Part shown: positions 30,142 through 42,300 of the stretch, in pieces
Layout: each line of letters starts with the position of its first letter
Position numbering within the stretch: position 1 is the stretch's first letter
Source of the DNA: a virus
Strand: one strand, 5' to 3'
IMG/VR virus record: IMGVR_UViG_3300020733_000003
Span: 1 to 56,738 of that record
Length of the DNA: 56,738 nucleotides
The notes under the pieces: model-generated
What the model was told of the DNA's origin: nothing
The model's database searches: none
The model's input: the letters and a program-made list of their open reading frames with translations, nothing else
Translations under genes and position numbers: made by a program

Positions 30142-31197
30142 ATGGTGCCGGGAGCCTTTTCGTACAAACAAAACAATCAACCCGTAGCTCAAACCCCTAG
30201 CTATCCAACAGGAAGTCTTGGCGCTACAGGCGTTGCGGCATTTAGACCAGCGACGGCGGCAACTCAGGGGATGAACACTCCGACCCCTACAGCTTCAAGC
30301 GCATCGAACCCATACGCTGTCAAACCTGCGGCTCAATCTGCGGTGCAGGGCATTTTAGCTAACACTGGATCAACTCCTCCGTCGGTTCAGATGAAGCCAG
30401 CCAGTAACCAAGTTCAAGGCAATCAGGGATACACTAACAACGGTCAGATTGCTCCGATGTCCGCGCAATCTGCCAATAATCCGTCTTACTACCAGAACAA
30501 CCCGTTGCAATATGGATCTTGGTCTGGCAATCCGCTGTTCTCCGAAATTGGATCGATCGGTCGATACCTTGGTCCCCTTGCTGGCCAGCAAGCGCAATTT
30601 GCTGGCCAGATGGAGCCGCTACGACAGCAGGCCATCCAGAACTACTTGAACATGATGTCCCCCGCATCTCAGCAGGCGCAAATTAACACCTACGGCAATC
30701 AAGCGGCGCAGAATGCAAACGTGGGGGCAATGCAGTCTAATGCCATGCAGAAGGCCATGGGCCTTGGCACAGGCTATCAGGCTGGAAATATTGCGGCGGC
30801 AGGACAATCGGCGGCTAACGCTCGAAACCAGTACGCACAGCAAGTGGCTTCTCCGCAGTATCAGCAACAGTTACTTCAGGGAATGCTTGGTGCAATTGGG
30901 CAAGGACAGCAAATGCCAATGATTCAAGAACTGCTGGGCATGAATTCTGGCCTCATGAATCAAGAGCAGTTGAATAATGCAAGTGCTGGCTCCGGTGTCC
31001 TTGGCGGCTTGGCTGGTATTGCCGGGGCTTACCTTGGAGCAGGTGCGCCGGGGCTTTTAAAAGCAAGTAGCGGTGGTGGTAGAGTTATCTCCCAACCCAT
31101 CGCTTATGACCCGTCACAGGCAACCGGACAATGGACAGACGTGCCAGCAGGCAACGGCTTAACACCAGACCAAGCTTATGAGTTTTCACAATATTAA
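30142..31197 (+). CDS. Internal virion (ejection) protein 1
   Basis: 351 residues. The N-terminal 110 are disordered (Pro, Gln, Ser, Thr). Then a long Gln/Ala/Asn-rich helical region (YLNMMSPASQQAQINTYG, MLGAIGQGQQMPMIQELL) and a glycine-rich hydrophobic stretch (VLGGLAGIAGAYLGAGAPG) that could insert in membranes. Such proteins leave the head with the genome in podoviruses. Assigned by composition and order, not by a named family. Confidence 0.55.
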   Translation: MVPGAFSYKQNNQPVAQTPSYPTGSLGATGVAAFRPATAATQGMNTPTPTASSASNPYAVKPAAQSAVQGILANTGSTPPSVQMKPASNQVQGNQGYTNNGQIAPMSAQSANNPSYYQNNPLQYGSWSGNPLFSEIGSIGRYLGPLAGQQAQFAGQMEPLRQQAIQNYLNMMSPASQQAQINTYGNQAAQNANVGAMQSNAMQKAMGLGTGYQAGNIAAAGQSAANARNQYAQQVASPQYQQQLLQGMLGAIGQGQQMPMIQELLGMNSGLMNQEQLNNASAGSGVLGGLAGIAGAYLGAGAPGLLKASSGGGRVISQPIAYDPSQATGQWTDVPAGNGLTPDQAYEFSQY

Positions 31198-31208
31198 ATA
31201 GAACAGCA

Positions 31209-33362
31209 ATGGTAAATCCCAATCTCATTCAATCGCTGGTTGACCAGGCGGCTACTCAGACAGCAAATAACGGAGGCGTGGCCCAAGATGCAGGAACCAC
31301 CCAAACAAGAACTGCGGCATTGAGTGCCGCCGGGATTACTACGCCTCAAGATCAAACAAAGTCTGCTGGCCCATTCCCGCAGTCGACCTACTACGGCACA
31401 TCAAAGCCATTGCATCCGCTACTGATGCCCTATGCGGCCAATATCCACCCTGAGGCGCTGGAGCATATGAACAACGTGTTGTACGGCGATCATGAGCCTG
31501 ACCATACGTTCTTGAACCAGTACCACCCAAATTCCCAGACGCTTGATCTTAACGAGGGAACGCCTGTTCCGGGGCTAAACGCAAGTACAGGGGAGATGAC
31601 TCCATTTTCGCAAACGCCTGCGCCAAGTCAAACCGGGGCTATTGAAAACAAAGTCAAAGGAAACTTAGTTAAGGCTCTCGAGACGGCAGGGGCTGTAAGT
31701 GGGGCTAAGCCAGATAAAAATTTTCAACCTTTACAATTGACAGAAGATGACCTTAAAAAAGCAGGGCTAAGCATTACTAACCAATACACTCCCGCGAACT
31801 CAATTTACGCATCAACAGATGTTTCCGATTTGGGCGCTGGCGTGCAAATAGATCCATTGACCGGGTTGCCTACTAACACAAGAAACCCAATTTGGGGCAA
31901 AGTGAACGAGTTAGAGCGCAGATTAAAATCATTGCAAGAGCCTGTTGTTAATCCAGAACTGGAAAAGAAAATGATTGAGGCTGAAGGGCAAGCAGGTAAC
32001 TTGAGCGCAAGGCAACAACAAGCTTATGCTGACTGGCTTGCCGCACATCCTGCCCCTTCTCCGCATCGGATGACCGGGCTAGAAGCATTGGCTGGTGGCT
32101 TACTTAGTCTTGGAGATCGTTCTGGAGCCGCCGCACATAACTTCCTCCAGAACTACAACGCTCAGAACGAGCAACAGTATCAAAACGCAATGGGCCAATA
32201 TCAGGCTCAGGCTAACCAACTTACTCAGCAACAAAAAGCCGAACTTGCGGCAACCCAAGCAGGCGCTACAAACGCAGAAACAGCATACAAGCTCGGAATG
32301 CTACCAGTCAATGCGGAAATTACTAAGCAAAAAAATCTTGCAACCGAGTACACCAAGCTTGTTGACGAGGCTCGTAAAGCGGACGCAGATATTATGTCTA
32401 CTGCGATTAAATCCGCTTCAAACGCAAATGTTGCCCAAAAGAATTATATGGGGGTCTTGACCAGCCCTAACACAACCCCAGAAAATAAAAGTCTTGCGTT
32501 AGCATGGCTAAGAGAAAACGTCCCAACTTTCACTAATTTAACAGACGATGGAATTGTACGAATTGCAAATGCACAGTCGTCAAAAAACGTTTTAGACTAC
32601 CAAAAAGCGCAACAAGCATTTGAAGTTGGGCGGCTGGCCGGAACAAAAGCTGATAATTGGGCAAGCCAGTTGTCCGCAGATGAGGCAGACAAACTATCTA
32701 GGGCGTACAGCAGTCTTAAAATGGCGGGGAAAACTGATGCCGATATGCAAACGGTTCTCGCGGCTTTGCCTTACGTTGCAAAGGAAAAACAAGCTGAAAT
32801 TGCGGAAAAGGAAGGGCAAGCGGCTTTAGCTAACGCGAACGCAAGAAAAGCGGCAAACGAAATTAATAGGCAAGACCCACAAACAATTACAAACGAATTG
32901 AAACAATTCCAGCAAACCGTAGACATTCAAGAAAGTTTAATTAACACATATAATTCCCAATTACAAACATATAAAAACCCAAAAACGGGTTACCCTACTG
33001 AGGGCGACCCTCAATATGATGGATTTGCTCTTATCCAATCGAGACGGGACAGGGCGATGGCAGACCTTAGGAAAATTCAAAAAGGTCAAGGAGCAACTGT
33101 TCGGTCACTTTCTGACCAACCCGCTTCAGTCCCGCCGCAAAGGAATGGTGCCGCCGTGTCCCAGAACGCGAAGGGGGCGACGGAATCTAGCGGTGGGCAA
33201 TTTAGCTGGATGATGCCCAAAAAATCAACCGTTATTAATTCCCAAACATACAATCGAATTTATGCCCTTACACAAAAAGCGATCCAAGGGGCAAGAAGCC
33301 AATCCGAAGCCGCTGAGATGTTGTCGAAATATTACGGCACGATAACAAAGGAAGGGCAATAA
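31209..33362 (+). CDS. Internal virion (ejection) protein 2
   Basis: 717 residues, mostly helical. Several coiled-coil stretches (ELERRLKSLQEPVVNPELEK, NAMGQYQAQANQLTQQQK, INRQDPQTITNELKQFQQ) are separated by low-complexity Asn/Thr/Gln linkers. Amino-acid use shifts toward AT-rich codons in its second half. Translation ends on a TAATG shared with the giant gene. An ejectosome component is the best inference. No enzymatic motif visible. Confidence 0.55.
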   Translation: MVNPNLIQSLVDQAATQTANNGGVAQDAGTTQTRTAALSAAGITTPQDQTKSAGPFPQSTYYGTSKPLHPLLMPYAANIHPEALEHMNNVLYGDHEPDHTFLNQYHPNSQTLDLNEGTPVPGLNASTGEMTPFSQTPAPSQTGAIENKVKGNLVKALETAGAVSGAKPDKNFQPLQLTEDDLKKAGLSITNQYTPANSIYASTDVSDLGAGVQIDPLTGLPTNTRNPIWGKVNELERRLKSLQEPVVNPELEKKMIEAEGQAGNLSARQQQAYADWLAAHPAPSPHRMTGLEALAGGLLSLGDRSGAAAHNFLQNYNAQNEQQYQNAMGQYQAQANQLTQQQKAELAATQAGATNAETAYKLGMLPVNAEITKQKNLATEYTKLVDEARKADADIMSTAIKSASNANVAQKNYMGVLTSPNTTPENKSLALAWLRENVPTFTNLTDDGIVRIANAQSSKNVLDYQKAQQAFEVGRLAGTKADNWASQLSADEADKLSRAYSSLKMAGKTDADMQTVLAALPYVAKEKQAEIAEKEGQAALANANARKAANEINRQDPQTITNELKQFQQTVDIQESLINTYNSQLQTYKNPKTGYPTEGDPQYDGFALIQSRRDRAMADLRKIQKGQGATVRSLSDQPASVPPQRNGAAVSQNAKGATESSGGQFSWMMPKKSTVINSQTYNRIYALTQKAIQGARSQSEAAEMLSKYYGTITKEGQ

Positions 33363-36300
33363 TGGCAAATTTAGACCCCTCCCAAAATAACAACTCACCT
33401 ATAGATTTCAGTGATATTGTTGCCAAATACAACAAAACACAACCGCAATCGAGCAATGGCGTACAGCCACCAGCGGGTGGCAACTCCACCTCAAATAACA
33501 ACCCACCTATAGATTTCAGTGATATTGTTGCCAAATACAACAATCAAGCCCCGCAACAGCCGCAAAGCGGGTCGCAAGCCATCAGCGGGTTTGCTCCACC
33601 TCCGGGGATGCCTCCTTTACGGGGGCTACTTGGCACACCTAATCCCGATGACGGCGACGTAACAATTGTTCCAGACAGCACGCCCTTCCAATCTCCAAAG
33701 GCAGGTAAACGCAAACAACAATCAGCGCCTGCGTTTTCGATGACGCCATCTACGGGAAGCACTCGGTCTGACCTTATTGCTAGAGCCGTAGCCTTGCACA
33801 ACAATCCCGTTTTAGGGCAAAGTGATCCACAGCACCTTAAGGCGTTAACGGACGTCCTGTCTTATCTTGCGGCGGCCCCGGCCACTGGATTCTTTGGTAA
33901 GTTCCCAGTAAGCGTGACTCAACCACCTGCCCCAACCATCCCAAGAGCGCCCGGCCTTGGTGGCGCATTGCTGGGATATCAAGCTCAGATCACGCCTCCA
34001 CAGGGAGGCTACAACCAAGCGATGGCTGGACTGAACCTTGGGCATCAGTCAGCACCAATGCAGGCCGGGGTTGGCTTGCTTCTTCCGTCATGGGCGACAC
34101 AGCAACCTGTAAACCCGTCGGTAATAAGTCAAGCGGCCACGGGATTGGATCTTGGGCATCAGGGAGCAATTGAAGACCAGCCTATCTCAACAACGGCTCC
34201 AAACTGGCATCCGGGTCGGGGAATGATGTTTGGCGAAGGACAGGGTTACAACTTACCGGAAGGGTACAACCCTGCAACGCCGATCAGTAACGTAGCTCAA
34301 GCCCTTGAACAGCACGGGGCAGACTTCCTTGCGTCGGCAATCAAGCATGGCGGTGGTCATGGCTTTGAAGAGCCGATGTCATACGCAAAGCAATTTGACC
34401 CAGAAACACAACTTGGATCTCGAGACATTCAAATGGCAGGCCAGTTTGGGCGTAGCATCAATACAGCGCACAAACTGGTAGCTCAAAATATCGATACAAG
34501 CAATCCAATCGGAAAGACAACTGCTACAATTGCTCACGGATTGATCGAAGCTGTTAACCAAACTCCAGCCGTCTTGGACCCTATCCAGCGTGTGGCATTC
34601 CCTCTGCAAATTCTGTCCAACATTCCTGAATCTGTGCAGTACGTTGGCAACGCGATGAACGACCTTGCAAGTGGAGATCCGCAGAAGATGGGCGTTGCGG
34701 CAATTCAGGTTGCTGGATTACTCATGTTGGCTCGCCATGGCCTTCATGCCGGTTCCGATATAGCAATCGACTCTGCGCTTAAGTCAAGAGGGTTGACCCC
34801 TGAACAAATCGATGGGGCTAAAACCATACTCGGGGAAGCCAACGACTACGCAAAGCAACACGGGATGGTTGTTGATGCGTCGGGGCAAGTTGTACCTGTC
34901 ACCGCTCCGACTGGAAGGGTTGCCCAACTTATTGGCAATATTCGATCTAAATACAGCCCATTGTTTAGATTTAACCAGTTGTCGGGAATTGGGGATCGCC
35001 TTGGTGAAGCAACCGAACCTACGCAATCTTCCAATCAAGCCCCCGTTGAGGCGGGAACGGCTGAGTCCCCGCTCGGGCCGCAATCAGCTCCAGTTACCCA
35101 GCCCACAACCCCCGCCGAGACGGGAACGGCTGAGTCCCCGCTCGGGCCGCAATCAGCTCCAGTACAGGGCTTCCAAACTGATACTGCTGGGTTCCTTGCT
35201 CACAATACTTGGCAATCGGAAGCGCAACGGCTTCTTGATCAGATGCCACAGCTTAGGCAGGAGGCCAACGCTAGAGGCGAAGGGCGCACAACGTCCAGTC
35301 AACTTCGCAAGATGGAACAAGACTTGCGCCGTGGCCTTGCCACGGGCGTTGCTCCAGATTGGCTTCTCGATCAACTTAGCGATGAGTATCGAAACACCCC
35401 GCAGATTACTCAGCACTCCTTGACAATCACCCCATCGTCTCCGATCGAAGGGGCAAGCCCAAGTGTCACCTTTGCCCATGAAAACTGGAGTACGCTTGGC
35501 CAAGCTTTAGTCGAACACGCCGAAAGAACTGGAGATCCAAATCTTGGATTTATCCGGTCTCAGGCTGAAATATCCGCACGTCAGGGAAGACCCACCCCAG
35601 AACTAATTACAGCCATAGCAGACTGGCACGCTGATCTCAACCCAACGCCTGAGCATCTCGCGGCAATCATCTCATCGATGAACCCAGATGAATTGGCAAA
35701 GATGCAACGCAACATCGGAGTAAACAATGGAACCGAACTCAACGCCGCTATTCAACACAACACAACCCAAAGCGCAACAACAAGTGAAGCAGGGACAGGC
35801 GAGCCATCTCCAGAAGGTGGCAAAACAAATGCAGTCGCAGGGGCGAATGCCAAACCTGCGCCAAATGATCAGGGCGGCGAGGCGCTCAATGGGGAACCGA
35901 CCGCTGTCACCACAGGCGCTGGGGATGCCACCAAGCCCAGACCAGTTATCCCCGCTCCCGAGTCCACCACAGGGGCAACTACCGAACCAACTGCCACCCC
36001 TGCCGCAAATCCAGCCAGTGCCAATGAGCCAACTGGTGGGGCCACAGCAATTGCAACAAGGCCGACCACCGAGGCAGTAACAGAGCATGAAGGGCAGACT
36101 GATTATATTACAGGCGCTCGAAAGTCAGTTACCAGCGCAGAAAGGGCCGCAAGGGGCTTAAGCCCGGTTAGTATGCAGGAATACTCGATGCCACAGCACG
36201 AGTACGAACCAGCACGTCAGGCGATTATGAAGGGCGAGATCCACCCAACCGAGCTTGCCGAGGAGGTTGCAAATAAGCCACGTAACCTTACGCATCTTGA

Positions 36301-39300
36301 ACTTAATGCGCTGGTCTACCATCGAGCTACATTGATTGAGGAGTACAACGCAAACGTAAGGGCGACGGCTGAACATAGCGATCCCAATACAATTGCCGAG
36401 CTAAAGGCCCGAAATGAACTATTGTCTCATCAACTTGACATAAATGAACAAGCTTTAACCCGCAGTGGTCGAGTCACCTCTGCCGCCCTTAATGCTCGGA
36501 AGTTAATGATTAAGCCAGACTACAGCCCAGCCGTAGTCAATGGGCTTGCGGCTCAGGCCAAAGGTCAGCCTCTGACTCCAGAAGAAAGAGCCAAGGCCGA
36601 CAAGGTGGGGCAAGAGAATGTTGAGGCCAAGCAGAAGTTGCAGGATGCAAAGGCCAAGCAAGATGAGGTTAAAGCGCAACGAGTAGCTAAGAAGGCCGAA
36701 TCGTTGCCGATCGACGTTAACCGGGATACGATTGAGCAACTAAAAGCCGAGTTGCGAAAGAACGCTGAGGAGTTCAGAAAGAAGGGCGGGAACCCAAGAG
36801 GGCCAGAGGCTGGTCAGGCGCTTCTTGGCCCAGAATTCCTTGAGTACGCTGGCAAGCAGACGTCTATCTTGGGGCAAATTGTCAAGGAGTACGTCAAGGC
36901 TGGCATCGGAACCGTTGACAGACTTTTGCGCGAACTTACAAAGGAAGGAATTACTGAACTTGTTGGGAGGCCAGTCGACAAGGCAACAGTTAAAAGACTG
37001 TTGGCATCTGACGCAAAATTTACCGTCTTTGATAAAGGCGCATTGCGCTACAAACCATCTGTCTTAGGTGAGTTTGAGGATCTACTTCCTCAACAACAAC
37101 AGGATATTGAATCACTTAAGGCATACGGCAAAGCGGCATTAGCAAAGGTATTAACCCAAGACTCCAAACTTCCCTTAGAAAACCAAAAAGTTGCCCCCGC
37201 ATTAAAGCGGGTTGTGGGCGACATCCTAGCGCAAGGTCAGGTAGGGGATACTCGGTTGGTCGAAACAGAGCTAGACAAACTTGACATTAATCTTGATCGC
37301 TCAGACTTAAAGCAATTCTTAAAGGGCCAAGGCTCAACAGTTGGCGCTTTGGGGAACATTTACAAACGGCCTCTTGGGGAAGCCTCGCTTACTATGTTCG
37401 CCGGGGAGAGGCTTGCTGGCTTCAATGAGCTATGGAAACGTGCATTGGATGCTCACAGTAATGGGGACACGGCCACATTTGACACCATTGCTCGGCACAT
37501 CACAGATCGCACTCAAGCGTTTATGGATCACGTCTTTGCGGGGACAGGTATTGAGGCCAAGGTTAGCCATGGGTTTGGTACCTTCCAAGGAGACTTTGAA
37601 CCAAGTATCCGCGCCGAAATTCATATTCCGGGTTCTATGTCTAACGCGGAGGCCATGCAAATTGTCGAAGCAAGACTTGCCCACATTGGCCAATCAACTT
37701 CGCAAAAGAACATTTATATGCGAACCGATGTTCACCCAGATACTCCAATTGGGGATACAGGGGAGCATGGGGTCACGATTGAGCCGCAATATGAAATTGA
37801 ACTTACAAGGCCAGTAACAAACGAAGAGTATAATCAGGCTGTAGAACAATCAGGCTTGCAAGCGGGATCGTTGACCAACGACCGCAAGTCTATACTTGTT
37901 CATGGGCTAGGAGAAACAGATGCAACAAAAGACGAATTCGCAAGAAAAGTTAGAACCCTCATCAAAGCCTTGCACGATCAGGGACTTCATGGACGCACTA
38001 CAGCAGGAACTATTGAACTCAGGAATCTCGGCTCTAGTGACGCTGAAGTCGGGGGGTTCGGGAACCCAAGAAACCCAGAAGCCTTCAGGAGCTACAAGGA
38101 CATTATCAGTGGAGCTTCACCCGAGCAGAAATTCTCAGGAAGCGCACTCAACGGACCAAGAGACAACGTCTGGATCCGAAAAGACATTAATGCCACTTTC
38201 AGGCGCTTTATCTCCTCAGTCAAGGGGCTAGCTGACGACTCAGTGGGGACTGACTCAGTCCCCGACAACATTAGCTACAAGCGAACACCGAAGGGTACTG
38301 AACAGCAGTACAACGTGGCAGATCACTTTGATGCAATGCCGCAGGATGACACTCATCCTTACGTCAAAAAGGCTTATAAAGAGCTTGTCGACGAACTTGA
38401 TCAGCAGTGGCGTAGCCTAAACCTTCGCGTCGAGTTTATGCCCAAAGGGGAGGACGGCAATATGTCCGACTACTATGGCACTGACTCAAAAAAAGTCTTT
38501 CAAGACATCCGAGATAACAACCATCTCTACATCTTCCCCACAGAGGAAGGCTATGGCGAAGAAGGGCAAGGCGAAAGCAAGAACCCACTTCTTGAGCAAA
38601 GCCCATACAAAACCGCTGACGGCAAGCCTATGCTTTGGAATGACGTCCTCCGTGCCGTACATGACGCCATTGCTCATGGCGCATACGGAGCTTCCTTTGG
38701 CCCCAACGGAGAAGAGTTAGCTTTTGTTACTCATGCGCTGGTTACAAAAAGCCCTTGGGCTATTTGGGCGTTGGCTACAGAAACAAGAGGACAGAACTCT
38801 TGGGTTAACTTTGGGCCGCAGGTGCGGGATGCCAGTGGCAAGTTACTCCCCGAGGGAGAAAGGCCAGCAAAAGCTGACCTAAAATATGCTGATCAGAAGA
38901 GTGGCTTGCTTCCGGTTGATGACCTGAAAACTGGCATCCCTGAAATCGACAACAAGATCAAGACTCTTCCAACTGATTACAACTCCGCGACAGGAGACAA
39001 ACCCGCGACAAATGTTGAGCCTGATGGGTTTAAGTCAGTAGCCGATTCAAAGACTCCCGCCGGGTCATTGGATGCTTCGGAACGTGTTAAGCAAAAGGCA
39101 ACCCCTCGTGTGGCGACCAAGGAAGACCTTGAGCCACATCTTAGGCAGGGCAAAACTCCGGTTAACATCCACATGGCAGACCGCACAATGGTTGGTACTT
39201 ATGTGGATCCAAAGACCGGGGCCACTGCTGAACTACACGGGGGATCAGATTATCCACTGCAACCAGACAAGCTTGGCAAGGTTGCATGGGCAGTAGAAAA

Positions 39301-42300
39301 GCCGGGATTCCGACTTGCGACTCACGACAACCCCGGCCTTGTTATCATGTACGCCGGGGGGAAGGACACTCACCTCGGAGGGCAGGGCTACGATGTAGCG
39401 GCGGCAATTATCAAGAAAGCTGTTGAGCTAAACAAAATTACGGAGCAGGAGGCTGTTGACCAGTACAACAAAGCTATTTCTGCCACAGACGCCGCCAGAA
39501 GCGCCAAATTACCAAAAGCAGAAACCTTGGATGATGTCTTGAATGGGCTTGCAAACTACAAGTCGACATCATTCCAGTCAAGAACTGCAACGATGAAGAG
39601 CCTGTTCCATAAAGATTGGACTAAGGCAAAAGGGCTATCAAACTGGGAAGAAATACGCGATGGGATGGAAGACCCCCGAGCGAAGAAATATGCTCCCGGC
39701 GACATCCTAACGCTACTTCATGTCGATCCAGATGCAGAGTCTACCAGTGCGGAAGAGGCAGGTGTTGAGAAGCACCCCGTTTACTCTTACGTTATTAAGG
39801 GGACATCTCTTGGCCATGTTCCTGAAGGGCATTCTATCGTTACGCTTGTTCCTGAACATTTTGCAACCAAGACCTACAGCAGAGGAGGCAAGTCCTTGGG
39901 TGGCCGTAGCAACTACGCTATGGTGGATACCGATCGCCTAAGCCAAGTCGTAGAGCCGAACCCTGACATTGCGGGAGAAAGGGCAAGAATTGCCGAAAAT
40001 GAAAAGCTTAACCAGCAAAAGGAACGTGCCGAAAAGAATGCTCCAGAAGTCCCAGTAGAGCCACCTAAGATTAAATCTTTGGTTGCTGATTTTCTCAGCG
40101 AAGTTAAGCAACACTACGAAGACATTGGGCGAAACCAAAGCGCCCCAAGGATTAAACGTGAGGGTGGACATGCCTCCATTTTCAACGACATGGCAATCCT
40201 TGGCGCAAAGACTGCATATTCGCTCGGGAAACTTGTCGTAGGGGTTGCCAAGCTTGGATTCAACAGCTTAGATGAATTGCTGACCAACGTAAATGAAGAG
40301 CTAAAGGATCATGACATCCAGATCACAAAGAGGCTCTTGACGCAGGTATTGAACGAGCATGGGCCAAACGTTCTAGCTGAGCATACAAATGACCTCCGCA
40401 AGAAGGCTATCTTGGAGGCCGCAAAGAACGCAAAGTTTGGCGACACACTAAGCGCCATTGCTGACCAAGTCCGACAGCAACATCCAGACACGACGATCGA
40501 TCATGTTGTAGATGCCTTGGCCCCCAAACCGGGAGAGCCAAACCCTCCAACAGAAACGCAGAAAGCCCAAACTGATCTGAGGAAGCAAGCGGCAATCCAG
40601 CGCAGAATAAACGACTTTCAGAACGGGGTTAAGCCAACTAAAACACCAGCCCCAGAAGCAAGCCCTGCTCTGCAAGCCATTCGGGAACAGGAAGCCGTGG
40701 TGAAGGGTGGAGTCAAGCGGGCAACCTTGCAGTCAGCGAAGGCAGGGAAGTTTAACGTTGATGAAATTCTTGCCGATGTCCAAAAGGACTTCCCTGACGC
40801 CACTCGATCAGATGTGATGTCGGCGCTTAAGGATAAAGCCAAGGATACAAAGGCGCTGACGCCAGAGCAATTGAATATCAACAAGGCAAAGAAGATTGCT
40901 ACCCTTACGGGCAAAACCGAGGAGATCAATGAAGCGGTGGCCAACCAGACTTACACTAAGCCTGAAGCCAAGGCAAAAGAAGAAAAGGCAGTTGATGCTG
41001 ACGTTGCAAAAGCTGAGTTTGAATACAAGCAAGCTCAAGATCGTGCAAATCGATTCATCAAGAGCCAAGAGATCACGCCCAAAGCAACTGCGGTTCGTCA
41101 AAAACTAAGAGCGATGATGGTCAGTAGCTTTGGCATTCCCCTTAAAGTTGGTACTTCGTTCTTGATGAAGTCTGCCGCCGATACCGTTGGCGCATTGCCA
41201 GCCAAAGCCTACGACAATCTTTTCAAACAGGTAACCGGGGTTCAGGGCGTTGACATCTCAAGTTTGAGTCACGTCAAGGCAGGGCTTGAGAACGCAAAAA
41301 CCAAATTTAGTATTAACCGACTTATCAATATCCTGAAAGGAGAAGAATCCCCATCAGCGGACGTCGAGACAAGTTTCCATCGCATCAACTCAGGTAAAGG
41401 CAAGTTAACTAAAGCAACCGATGTAGCGGCAAACGCCATTTTTGGAACCCACAGCGCCCTGTACTCTCCACTGCTGGATTACGGCCAAGGAAAAGCGGCC
41501 TCGGAGCTATCTAGCTTGTACGCAAAGAACTTCCCCGGTCAGCAACTGGCCCCCGAACAGGTACGAGCAAATATGCCAGAAGAGTTGGCAAAAAAGGCAA
41601 AAACTGAGGGGCAAGAAGGCATATTGATGAACCCAAACGTGCTGGCAAACGCTTGGATGAATGAGCGACCCTTGAACAGCACAGCGATGGGACAAATCGC
41701 TGGAATTGGATCCACCTTGTTGTTGCCTACCCCCGGTGTTTCGTTCAACTCATTTGGACGATTCTTAGAGCATACTCCGCTTGGGTTTGGCAAAACTGCA
41801 ATTGAACAGGCCGGGGCAATCAAAAACGCAAAGCTTGCAAGGACGCTGGCGGCATCCGGTGACATGGAAGGAGCAAATGCCGCGAGACTCCAAGCAATGT
41901 TCAAACAAAGGGAGGCGTCTAAGACTTTTGGCAGAGCCGCTGTGGGGACCGTAGGGTTGGTCACACTGGGCTATGTGCTTGCCAAGAACGGATACCTCAG
42001 TGGCCTTTATAATAAAGACACCAACGAATCAGCCCCAACACATGGGGTTATTCACGTTGGCCCCATTGATTGGAATATCGAAGAAAGCCCCGTAGGGAAG
42101 GTGATGGCACTTGGTGCGCTGTGGGCAGAGGCTGAAAAGAATGCGCCTAGCGATCCAGAGCAGTGGCTAATGAACGTGCTGACTGCCAATGCCAAACACT
42201 GGGCAAGTGAACTTACGCTCAACGCGATAGCAGAGGCATTCCCGTTGACCAGTCCAGCGCGAACAATCAACAACCTAAGAACCCCCGGCGGCAGAGAGAA

